Notes under the pieces: model-generated
Databases searched by the model: none
The model's input: only the letters and a program-made list of their open reading frames with translations
Told to the model about the DNA's origin: nothing
In this document: in pieces, positions 9,020-16,897 of the stretch
How the letters are laid out: every line of letters starts with the position of its first letter
How positions within the stretch are numbered: position 1 is the stretch's first letter
From: Ramicandelaber brevisporus
Taxonomy: Eukaryota; Kickxellomycota; Ramicandelaberales; Ramicandelaberaceae
Reading direction: 5' to 3'
Length of the DNA stretch: 24,376 nucleotides
NCBI GenBank assembly: GCA_025201865.1
Contig: MU602765.1
Location: 17,436-41,811 of the forward strand
Position numbers and translations under genes: made by a program

Positions 9020-11035
9020 ATGGCCGATCCACTTGACTGTCTGAACGACAGCGACTTTGAGCTACTTACTGATCAGCTCGATCAGCTCGAGAACTCTATG
9101 CTACAGGAGGCAAATCTCACAACAGAGAGCGCAGACACTCCCGCAGCCATCCATGCAGACATCAACGACAGTGCATTAAACGACATGGTGGCTAATATGA
9201 ATGCGGAGGCAGCCATTGTTGAGCAATTCTTGGCAATGCCGCAGGTACCAAAACGGACACGTTCATTGCGTCGATCAGCTCGCGACACTTCAGCTAGCTT
9301 GGAGCCATCCAGTTCATTAAGTCTGCCGTCACAAGATGAACCGATGCCAGACGAGAGCCGAATTGGTTCAATGGTTACACCATTTGCTGCGGATGACCTG
9401 TCTCTACAGATTGAAAACGCACTGGACAGAATTGAGACTAATGTGCAGATTGATCCCAATGGATTAACGGATGTTGTCACGACAGTTCCAGGAATTGAAG
9501 ATGCAGATCAGAGTGGTATTGACGACAACAATAATAATGATGACAATAATAATAATAATAACGATGATGACGATGATGATGATGACGAGATTATTCAGCT
9601 GAGACTTCCAATAAGCAAGGCATCAAGTATTGATGCGAAAGCTATTATGGATACAATTGAGGATGACATCAAAGAAAATGATACTGTGCATAGAGAAGAA
9701 GAAGATGATGAAGAAGAAGAAGAAGAAGAAGAAGAAGAAGAAGCGACGAAAGAACCGGACTCAGTGAATGATGGATCAGCAAGTGACAAGCGGGAAAGTG
9801 AATGTGAGAGCCGAGGTGAGAGCGAAGATGAAGCTATCCAAGCAACCTCGGCAAAGCGTGGCCGTGGTGGACGAGCGGTTGGACGTGGTCGTGGTCGTGG
9901 CCGTGGCCGTGGTGCTAGCAAAGCATCTGGAAGTCGGTCACTGTCCAATACTGCTGCGAATGTGTCAATATTGAAGAAGCAGACAAAGACATCGGCAAAA
10001 GGACGTGGTAAGAAGGTTAATAGTGATAGCGACAACGAAGACAACAGCGACGGCGACGACAATAGCAACGGTTCAGCATCAAGCGGTAGTGACAGTGACG
10101 ATGATAACAAACGTGAACGGAAGCGTTCGAAGCCAGAACCAGAACCAGAACCAGAACCAATATTTCATCCATCTGGCCGGCCAGCTCGTCGTGCAGCAGC
10201 CACCGCAGCAGCAAACATGGCAAAAACGAAGTTGACCAAGTTGGATAGTGATGATTCTGACGAAGACTTATTCATTGTACCAAAGAAGAAATCAGTAGTA
10301 AAGACAGCACCAGCACGGAGAGGCCGTGGCGCAGCAAAGAAAATGGAGTCAGATGACGATGATGATGACGATAGCAGCGATTTCGGTGGTAAAGAATCTA
10401 GAGCTACAGCCGCATCAGATTCAAGTGGCTCCTCTGATAGTGAGGATGGCGCAGATATGATTGATGATGATGATGTATTTGGGGGAGATAATCAGCGGAA
10501 TAGTGATAGTGACGCAATGGATGAGAGTGATTATGATGAGAAACCTGCTGCAAAGAAGGCTCGTAACAGTAAGACGGCATCAACAGCCAAGCCAGCAGCC
10601 TCGGCGAAGAACACCAAACAAACACCTGCTCCAAAAACTGCAGCCACACCCAAGAAGACTCAAGTAAAGCGATCTATCAAATCCAAATCAGCTCCATCTC
10701 CATCTCCACCAGCGTCACCAATGTCCTCTCCACAGAAATCGCCAGCAGCAGCAGCAGTATCTTCTCCATTGGCATCCCTTGTTGCAACACCTTCATCGCC
10801 CATTGCGCCAACATCGCCTGTTCAAATTAGAAAGACACCTGCCGTTTCTACAGCAGCATCAACAAAGAAGATAATCTCACCACTACCAGTCGCAGCATCA
10901 CCACCACCACCAGTAACAACAGCCGCAGCAGCAGCCGCAGCAGCAGCAGCAGTATCTTCTCCATTGGCATCCCTTGTTGCAACACCTTCATCGCCCATTG
11001 CGCCAACATCGCCTGTTCAAATTATTGGGTCGTGA
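9020..11035 (+). CDS. acidic/basic low-complexity nuclear-type protein, truncated by the mariner insertion
   Basis: The remaining open frame gives 671 residues; only the first 668 are native and the last three come from the transposon end. It alternates acidic runs (Asp/Asn near 170-190, Glu near 225-240, several Asp/Ser blocks) with basic segments: KRTRSLRRSARD near 78-89, an RG repeat near 285-298, and many Lys/Ala/Pro/Ser stretches. This is typical of disordered chromatin-associated proteins. Without the insertion the gene would run on at 12311 in the same frame and end at 12678, for 790 residues in all, and the lost part holds a RAD51AP1-like motif. No folded domain is visible. A role in recombination or chromatin is inference from the C-terminal motif only. 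The start follows a CAA-rich leader and gives the sensible MADPLDCLND beginning. Confidence 0.8.
   Translation: MADPLDCLNDSDFELLTDQLDQLENSMLQEANLTTESADTPAAIHADINDSALNDMVANMNAEAAIVEQFLAMPQVPKRTRSLRRSARDTSASLEPSSSLSLPSQDEPMPDESRIGSMVTPFAADDLSLQIENALDRIETNVQIDPNGLTDVVTTVPGIEDADQSGIDDNNNNDDNNNNNNDDDDDDDDEIIQLRLPISKASSIDAKAIMDTIEDDIKENDTVHREEEDDEEEEEEEEEEEATKEPDSVNDGSASDKRESECESRGESEDEAIQATSAKRGRGGRAVGRGRGRGRGRGASKASGSRSLSNTAANVSILKKQTKTSAKGRGKKVNSDSDNEDNSDGDDNSNGSASSGSDSDDDNKRERKRSKPEPEPEPEPIFHPSGRPARRAAATAAANMAKTKLTKLDSDDSDEDLFIVPKKKSVVKTAPARRGRGAAKKMESDDDDDDDSSDFGGKESRATAASDSSGSSDSEDGADMIDDDDVFGGDNQRNSDSDAMDESDYDEKPAAKKARNSKTASTAKPAASAKNTKQTPAPKTAATPKKTQVKRSIKSKSAPSPSPPASPMSSPQKSPAAAAVSSPLASLVATPSSPIAPTSPVQIRKTPAVSTAASTKKIISPLPVAASPPPPVTTAAAAAAAAAAVSSPLASLVATPSSPIAPTSPVQIIGS
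10756..11024 (+). repeat. 195-bp in-frame tandem duplication inside the 9020 gene
   Basis: Sequence beginning AGTATCTTCTCC at 10756 recurs at 10951, exactly 195 bases (65 codons) later. Bases 10756-10897 match 10951-11024 continued at 12311-12378, that is, the second copy is cut in two by the transposon. No mismatch was seen over these 142 bases. The duplication keeps the reading frame and encodes a Ser/Pro/Thr/Ala-rich segment. Confidence 0.92.
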
Positions 11036-11053
11036 CAAAAGTTCGTCACAAAA
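11025..11053 (+). repeat. left terminal inverted repeat of the mariner element
   Basis: 29 bases that are the exact reverse complement of 12280-12308; similarity stops at base 30 (C at 11054 against A in the inverted right end). The repeat contains its own smaller inverted pair, GTGAC and GTCAC. Confidence 0.97.
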
Positions 11054-11181
11054 CTTTAAATTCATTCAACTCCCTCTCCTGTCGTCGATCTCCTTTGATA
11101 CTTTATGTAACTACAGCTGCGACGTGCCTGTACAGAATGAGCATGTAAACTCTTCCTTCGCTCTCAAGCACAAAAAAAATC

Positions 11182-12249
11182 ATGCCAAAAGGTTACAGAC
11201 AATTGGTAGATTTCACAAAATTGACACACACCCACGTCCGCACATTTATTCTTTTTCTGTTTGTGCAAGGCAACGCAGTTGCTGTCGCATACAGAGTTTT
11301 GAATCGCGTACTGGGTGTTTACTCGTACACGTATCACGGTGTACGGAAATGGTTTGCGCGGTTTGTGGGTGGGAACTATTCACTGGAAGACAAGCCACGG
11401 TCGGGACGCCCAACTCTACTCTCTGATGACGAAGTCGAGAAGATGGTATCAACAGATCGTAGCATTACACTGGCAGAAATGGCGAAAGAGCTCCGCTGCT
11501 CTGAACGCACAGTGAGAAGGGAGCTCTACAAGCTCGGTTTCACCCACCGAATGGGAGTGTACATTCCGTATGAGTTGAAGGATGAACAGCTGTTGAATAG
11601 AGTCAAACTGTGTAAGAAGAACATGGAAACAGCGAAGAAGCTAAGGTTCTTTCACAGGCTAGTTACATGCGACGAGAAGTGGGTGTACTACTCCAACGAA
11701 GGCAATCGACTCCAGTGGCTTCGTTCTGGTGAGGTTGGTCAAGGAGTACCCAAGCCTGGTTTCCACGTCAAAAAGGTGCTTCTGTGTATCTGGTGGGGCA
11801 TGGAAGGCGTCTTTTACTGGGAACTCCTGCCCCAGGGAAAGAGCGTCAACTCAGACGTCTATCGCGGCATGCTCAGGAAGGCTAACGCTGTTCTTCGCAG
11901 GAGATGGGGTAAAGAGAAGCAAGTTTGGTTCCTGCAAGACAACGCCAGACCACACACTTCGAAGGCTACTCGTGCTACACTGAAGAGACTCAAATGGGAG
12001 TTGATAGATCACCCGCCGTATTCTCCTGACCTGTCTCCATCTGACTATCACTTGTTCCGTTCGCTATCGAATGACATGCGAGGTGTGAATCTCGAAACAG
12101 ATCAGGCGGTACGAGACTACCTCCATGATTACTTCACTTCCAAGCCCGAAGAATTCTGGCATCATGGCATCCTGTCTCTCTATAACCGCTGGGAGATTGT
12201 AGCCAAGCACGGTGGCAAGTATATGGATGAAATAGAGTGGGAGCTTTAA
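11182..12249 (+). CDS. mariner transposase, 355 aa, apparently intact
   Basis: Cut-and-paste transposase that binds the element's ends and moves it into TA sites. The N-terminal DNA-binding part holds two helix-turn-helix regions, around residues 15-65 and 95-120 (ERTVRRELYKLGF), separated by SLEDKPRSGRPTLL. The linker VYIPYELKDEQ at 126-136 corresponds to the mariner WVPHEL motif. The catalytic triad is visible: Asp164 in TCDEKWVYY, Asp253 in LQDNARPH and Asp288 in YSPDLSPSDYHLF. There are 34 residues between the second and third Asp, the DD34D signature of true mariners. The length matches the usual 340-355 and there is no internal stop or frameshift. The ATG at 11182 lies 128 bases inside the left inverted repeat. 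The best-known fungal relatives are Fot1/pogo and impala types with different spacing. Confidence 0.96.
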   Translation: MPKGYRQLVDFTKLTHTHVRTFILFLFVQGNAVAVAYRVLNRVLGVYSYTYHGVRKWFARFVGGNYSLEDKPRSGRPTLLSDDEVEKMVSTDRSITLAEMAKELRCSERTVRRELYKLGFTHRMGVYIPYELKDEQLLNRVKLCKKNMETAKKLRFFHRLVTCDEKWVYYSNEGNRLQWLRSGEVGQGVPKPGFHVKKVLLCIWWGMEGVFYWELLPQGKSVNSDVYRGMLRKANAVLRRRWGKEKQVWFLQDNARPHTSKATRATLKRLKWELIDHPPYSPDLSPSDYHLFRSLSNDMRGVNLETDQAVRDYLHDYFTSKPEEFWHHGILSLYNRWEIVAKHGGKYMDEIEWEL

Positions 12250-12279
12250 TAGTAAATAAAATGCTGATAAAAGATGTAT

Positions 12280-12308
12280 TTTTGTGACGAACTTTTGTCA
12301 CGACCCAA
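12280..12308 (-). repeat. right terminal inverted repeat of the mariner element
   Basis: Exact reverse complement of 11025-11053, followed by the TA duplication at 12309-12310. An ATG at 12274, just inside this repeat, is in frame through the repeat with the cut-off host coding sequence. Confidence 0.97.
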
Positions 12309-12310
12309 TA

Positions 12311-12678
12311 GAAAGACACCTGCCGTTTCTACAGCAGCATCAACAAAGAAGATAATCTCACCACTACCAGTCGCAGCAGCACCAGCACCACCAGCGTTAG
12401 CATCAGCACCACCTCGACCTGCAGTTAGACCAGGATTCAGAACACCTTTTAAGGCACCTCTAAAATCAACTCCAGCCAGTACTACATCGACCACGCCATC
12501 GATTCTGCGGTCAACTCTGCCTTCTAAAACAGCAGCAGCGCCGAGCTCTACTGTACGCAAACCAGCTGGAACAACTGGGATTGGTGCACTGGCTGCACTA
12601 AACACACCTGTGCGCCGTGTGATGGGTTTGTCAAGATCAACTTTTGTATCTCCTCTCAAGAAACCTTCCATCGGCTAA
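12311..12678 (+). pseudogene. cut-off 3' part of the 9020 gene, with RAD51AP1-like C-terminal motif
   Basis: Codons for the last 122 residues of the host protein, separated from the rest by the transposon. They begin at RKTPAVSTAAS, the continuation expected from the duplicated copy at 10830. The segment is Ala/Pro/Ser/Thr-rich, with RPGFRTPFKAPLK and a final TPVRRVMGLSRSTFVSPLKKP. The GLSR-x4-PL core resembles the RAD51-binding motif at the C-terminus of RAD51AP1 (GLSR-x4-PLHP). Its conservation at the extreme C-terminus, in a protein of similar acidic/basic disorder, supports but does not prove the relationship. Read from the ATG at 12274 in the transposon end, the fragment is an open frame of 134 codons. 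Confidence 0.82.
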
Positions 12679-13441
12679 ATGCTAACTGCCATCTACTAAC
12701 TGCCATCTAATAAGTTTCTCTTTTCCCTCTCTCTTTCCCCTCTCTCTTAAATCTTCACTCTGTTTGTTCTGTGATCACAAGTGAGAGTTTGTACAATGTG
12801 TCAAACTGATGCCTGATTGATACCTTCACAATCATTGTCTTTGTTGTTGTTGTTGTTGGTCTGTCTTGGTTGTGTGTTTTTTTTTTATTCAGCCAAAAAA
12901 AACTCCGCCGTGTCCAAGGAACCCGGACTTCTCTCGTGCGTTTTCTCTCGGGTGCTTCTCCTCCTTTTCAGTTCTGTTTGTGCATACACACCTGCAACGA
13001 CAAGCCTTGCACACGCAGTGTCGGTTCTACTCTTCCCTCTTGACTGTTCACACGTTTTGCTGCCATCCTATCTATTTCTGTACCTTCTTTTTCTCCTTCT
13101 TCCCTTGCCTTGCCTTGCCTTCCTCTGCCTTGCTTTTTGTTTTGTTTGTTCCTAGAAACGGGCTAGCTAAACGCATACAGGCTGTTCAGCACATCCTCTT
13201 ATTTTGCCAGCCTACTTTTTTGTAGCTAGCTGCTCTCGATCCAGGCATAGCATAGCAGAGTAGAGCAGAGCAGAGCAGACTCTTTTTCTTTATACCACTC
13301 CCCTTTTACTATCTCTTTCCACTATTCTACCAGCAAGTGAGAGCAACAAGTGAGAGCAACAGCGACAGAATCAGTCGAAGCGAGAAGCAGCAATAGCAGT
13401 AACAGCGATAGCAACAAGCACGGAAGAATAAGTATACAACG
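12679..13441. other. intergenic DNA and leader of the phosphatase gene
   Basis: No gene is supported; the open frames at 12817-13225 are translated CT-rich sequence. Short repeats are visible: GTT run at 12842-12857, CTTGC/CCTTG pentamers at about 13104-13134 and AGAGC/AGCAG runs at about 13250-13278. Confidence 0.5.
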
Positions 13442-15505
13442 ATGAGTGCGATCGTTGTCGAAACATCGATTCCTCCTCCAGAGGTCACACCAGAAGTTGC
13501 CAGCAACGTTCCTGAAGAGCCTGTATCGACCGAAGCAACAGAAGCAACAGAAGCCGCTGTGAACGTCGAGACAGCTCAAGCAGCAGCAGCAGCAGCAGCA
13601 GCAGCGTCGACAGCGGCCGAAGCAGACACGATCGTTGCTGTGGAAAGTTCCTCTCAATCAAAGGATCACCAACAGCAGCAGCCACCACAAGCAGTGTCGA
13701 CGGCGGTAGCAGCCACTTCAACCAACGACAGCGTAACGGTGCCATCTTCACCCCCATCATCTCAGCCATCACCGGCATCATCTCCTCAAACTCACCCTAT
13801 ATCTCAACAACAACAACAGCAATCACCGAAACAGCAGAAACAGCCATTGTCTGGTGCAAATGCAAAGCCAAAGAAGCAGCCTACATCTACTCCAAATGCT
13901 GCCGGAAGGACTCAACCAAAACCATCATCTGCATCCCAGCGTTCAAGCTCATTCTTTCGATCAATCTTCCTGTGCTGTGGCAGTGGTAGTTCATCGTTTG
14001 TTAAACCAGCTAGTTCTTATCAAGCACATTTGGCTCAGACTGCTAATGCTAATCAGACACCAAATGGAAATGGAAACGGCAATGGCAATGGAAATGGCAA
14101 TGGCAATGGCAATGGACTGAATTCAAAGTCTACTAACAACGACAGCAACAGCAGCAACCCAGGCAACAACGCCACTCGCAACAATGGCAAAGACTCTGGC
14201 AAGAGTAGCGCAGTCAGCACTCCTGCTTCACTTCCACAGCAAGAACAGCATCCACAGACACAGGAGCAGCCAGCTCAGAAGCAGCCTGAGCAGCTTGAGA
14301 CTGTCGAAGTTGCCAAGCCAGCCGACTCCACTGTAGCTGAACAAGCGGAGTCTACTGAACCACAGCCACAGCCAAGTCCCAGACTTGGTTCATCGACAGC
14401 TGGCAAGCGCTCTCACCAGGACCGATCAAAGAGACTTGGAAGAATCTTTGGCGACTTTGGCTCTGTTGACGTTCTCAAGCTAGCTGAACTGCAGGAAAAG
14501 GATGGCGAATCAAACGATGATGTTGCTGGTAACGAGGCTATTGCATCTAGTGGACAGTCAACCTCATCTACCGATTCTAACAGCAGCGCAGTTGAGAAGA
14601 GTGCAACTAAAAAGCCACGCAACAGTGACGACAATGACGATTCTGCCGAGACTGGCTCGGTCATCATTCACGACTCTGCTGCCGCTGCCGCTTCTGCCGC
14701 CACTGCCGATACTGGTGATTCTGCACCAAGGCCTGTAAGCGAAGGCGATGATGCTGTACCTCCTGCGACAGCTCTGCTGGATGATGGTGGTCAGAATGAA
14801 GACATGGATCTAGACAATTCACTAGCTGCAGAGGTGTTTTCACCAGCACCTCAGGATAGCCCGTCTGTGCTCATTCCACTCAATATGACTGGCACAGCAA
14901 CTCCAAGCGAGCGATCAGTCTCTGAATTCTACTTTTCATCAGATGAGCCTGCTCTACTGCCACCACCAGATTCAGCCCATACAAAGAAGATGTGTTTGAT
15001 TCTCGACTTGGATGAGACTCTTGTACACAGCTCATTCAAGCCAACCGAGAATCCAGACTTCATTGTGCCCATCGAGCTCGACGGGATCATGCATCGCGTC
15101 TACGTCCACAAACGACCATACGTCGATCACTTCCTCCTCGAAGCCGCCAAGTACTTTGAGCTCGTCATCTTCACTGCCAGCATCCCCAAGTACGCTGATC
15201 CCGTGGTTGACCGCCTCGACACCAGCAAAGTCATCGCCCATCGTCTGTTCCGCCAGTCCTGTGTCTACTACAATGGCACGTACATCAAGGATCTCTCCAG
15301 ATGTGGCCGCGACATGAGACGTATTCTGATTCTGGACAACTCCCCACACAGCTATCGCTATCATCCACAGCATGCCATTCCCATTCAGACTTGGTTCTCG
15401 GATATTCACGATACGGAGTTGTTGGATTTGATTCCATTCTTAGCAGAGCTGAAGGATGCTGATGATGTTGTGTCTGCACTCCATTTGAGCGAGATTGATT
15501 CGTAA
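13442..15505 (+). CDS. Psr1/SCP-like phosphatase of the FCP1/NIF family, 687 aa
   Basis: Mg-dependent serine phosphatase of the HAD-type FCP1 homology family, which includes yeast Psr1/Psr2 (plasma-membrane phosphatases in salt and general stress response) and animal SCPs. The catalytic domain occupies about residues 515-680: DLDETLVHSS with nucleophile Asp522 and Asp524, VHKRPYVDHF, VIFTAS, ADPVVDRLD, and LDNSP with Asp632. The first 500 residues are low complexity (Ala run near 43-52, Gln runs, Asn-Gly repeats near 209-225, acidic Ser-rich tracts). Within them FFRSIFLCCGSG has adjacent Cys178-Cys179, like the dicysteine palmitoylation site near the start of Psr1 and SCPs, so membrane attachment is likely. 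The family's usual length is 270-430, so the disordered extension is large. The ATG at 13442 follows an A/C/G-rich leader. Psr1/2-like is favoured over Nem1-like because of the dicysteine and the lack of membrane helices. Confidence 0.92.
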   Translation: MSAIVVETSIPPPEVTPEVASNVPEEPVSTEATEATEAAVNVETAQAAAAAAAAASTAAEADTIVAVESSSQSKDHQQQQPPQAVSTAVAATSTNDSVTVPSSPPSSQPSPASSPQTHPISQQQQQQSPKQQKQPLSGANAKPKKQPTSTPNAAGRTQPKPSSASQRSSSFFRSIFLCCGSGSSSFVKPASSYQAHLAQTANANQTPNGNGNGNGNGNGNGNGNGLNSKSTNNDSNSSNPGNNATRNNGKDSGKSSAVSTPASLPQQEQHPQTQEQPAQKQPEQLETVEVAKPADSTVAEQAESTEPQPQPSPRLGSSTAGKRSHQDRSKRLGRIFGDFGSVDVLKLAELQEKDGESNDDVAGNEAIASSGQSTSSTDSNSSAVEKSATKKPRNSDDNDDSAETGSVIIHDSAAAAASAATADTGDSAPRPVSEGDDAVPPATALLDDGGQNEDMDLDNSLAAEVFSPAPQDSPSVLIPLNMTGTATPSERSVSEFYFSSDEPALLPPPDSAHTKKMCLILDLDETLVHSSFKPTENPDFIVPIELDGIMHRVYVHKRPYVDHFLLEAAKYFELVIFTASIPKYADPVVDRLDTSKVIAHRLFRQSCVYYNGTYIKDLSRCGRDMRRILILDNSPHSYRYHPQHAIPIQTWFSDIHDTELLDLIPFLAELKDADDVVSALHLSEIDS

Positions 15506-16155
15506 CTGTTATTCACCCTCCCCCCCTTCCTCTTTCCCATCATTATGCATCCAACGCACTCAACACAAAACTCACGGCACATGATACGCATGAACTAATT
15601 CTGCTCGCTTTTTTATTTTTCGCCTTATTCTCCACTCTGTTTCCTTATCTCTATGCTATTGTTTTCTTTTCTTTTCCTCTCTTTTTCTTTCTTTTCTATC
15701 ATTTCATCTCATTTACTAAAAAAGAAGAAGAAGATTTCTTACAATATTTGAAAGTGGCTGTGCCATTATCTAGTATCTATCCTACCTTTTCCTCCTTTTT
15801 TTTTTTACAGTCTTCATACCATTATCACAAACTCAAATCTCGACAATGTTACGCTCCTCACTAACTCACTAACTCACTAACTCGCCCCCTCTCTTTCCTT
15901 TACCTCTCTATTTCGTGCGCACAAAAATGCTCCTCTCTCACACATCTCTCTATGCAAAGCCCTCTCACTCTTTTAATAATTTTAACACTTTAGTATCACC
16001 CAGTTTTGTCTATCAAGTAGTTAATGGGATAATGTTTGTTAAAAAGAATAAGTGTTAGGGAAATAGGTAAGGAAATATGGCTGTAAATCTGGCCGTCGAT
16101 GCTATGTGATAAAGAGAATAAAGGAGAGAGTAAAAGAAAAAGTATAATAATAAAT
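15506..16155. other. spacer between convergent genes
   Basis: No gene is seen. This is the shared 3' region of the phosphatase gene (plus) and the HSF-like gene (minus). It is CT-rich on the left (15600-15700), has poly-T near 15798-15808 and three CTAACTCA repeats at about 15858-15882. AATAAA-like and AATAATAAA motifs occur near 16115 and 16147. Confidence 0.5.
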
Positions 16156-16572
16156 TTAATCCTTGTCGGTATCTGTGACTACGATGTCCGGCAAACTAAG
16201 AAGGAGCAAGTCAAGCTCAGACGGCCGAGGTTGATGAGGCGGTTGCAATGGTTGCACAGTAAGTGATGGTTGTGCACTTGGAAACGGAATGGGATTCGCC
16301 AGTGAAGAAGCAGACTGAGAAATGAGGCTTGACAAAAGTGGATTGAGTGTAGTTGTTGTTGATGCTGTTGCTGTCAATGCTGCTGTCGCTGCCGCTGCTG
16401 CCAAGATTGCATCATAGTCTGCTGAAGTTACTGAAGGAAATGTTGGTAGCGACAGCGGCATCGACTGTGGAACTGACACAGGCGGCAGAATGGCAGCAGG
16501 GGTGAGCGGCGCGAAAGGAAGTGTTACTGGCACTGAGCTAGCTGGTAATGTTGGCACGAATGAAGATGTCAG
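16156..16572 (-). pseudogene. out-of-frame 3' part of the HSF-like gene
   Basis: An open frame of about 135 codons continuing the HSF-like protein after the point where the tandem duplication breaks the frame. It is rich in Leu/Pro/Ala/Ser/Thr (for example FVPTLPASSVPVTLPFAPL) and ends VTDTDKD with a TAA at 16156. Removing one 133-bp copy joins it in frame to the upstream part, giving 642 residues. It has no ATG at a sensible place, so it is not a gene of its own. As an activation-type tail it may be dispensable for DNA binding. Confidence 0.75.
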
Positions 16573-16829
16573 TAGACCACCATATGAGATGCCGAGATCA
16601 GTGTTTAGTACTGGATATGGCTGAGCCGATGCTGCTAAGGAGGCTAATACATTACTGCTAATGTTACTGCTGTTACCATTGTTAGTGTTGTTGTTGAGAT
16701 GTCAGTAGACCACCATATGAGATGCCGAGATCAGTGTTTAGTACTGGATATGGCTGAGCCGATGCTGCTAAGGAGGCTAATACATTACTGCTAATGTTAC
16801 TGCTGTTACCATTGTTAGTGTTGTTGTTG
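16564..16829. repeat. perfect 133-bp tandem duplication that shifts the frame
   Basis: Bases 16564-16696 and 16697-16829 appear identical at every position and abut exactly. As 133 is not a multiple of three, the second copy breaks the minus-strand reading frame. Next to it lies a long TTG/CTG trinucleotide run (about 16819-16898, Asn/Ser on the coding strand), a likely cause of slippage or recombination, and also of assembly errors. Confidence 0.95.
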
Positions 16830-16848
16830 CTGCTGCTGCTGCTGCTGC

Positions 16849-16897
<49 letters not shown>

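Larger units (their letters stand above)
11025..12308 (+). mobile_element. complete mariner-family (DD34D) DNA transposon, 1284 bp
   Basis: The element is bounded by perfect 29-bp terminal inverted repeats beginning TTGGGTCGTGAC and by a TA dinucleotide on each side (11023-11024 and 12309-12310), the standard Tc1/mariner target duplication. It contains one uninterrupted transposase gene. Length, ends and transposase all fit an intact, potentially autonomous mariner. It lies in the coding sequence of the 9020 gene, in the same orientation. Deleting 11025-12310 restores both the reading frame and the sequence found in the uninterrupted repeat copy at 10828. Confidence 0.97.

Noticed and set aside
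9595-10110. 171-codon minus-strand frame inside the 9020 gene
   Set aside because: A Ser/Leu/Pro shadow of the acidic and RG repeats on the coding strand.
12817-13225. Two overlapping plus-strand frames before the phosphatase gene
   Set aside because: Translated CT-rich leader with Leu/Phe/Ser/Cys bias, two frames open at once, no domain.
16697-16829. The extra 133-bp copy read as an intron created by duplication
   Set aside because: Intron birth by tandem duplication usually needs an AGGT site; the coding strand of the unit has none (no ACCT on the plus strand), so a frameshift or assembly artefact is more likely.
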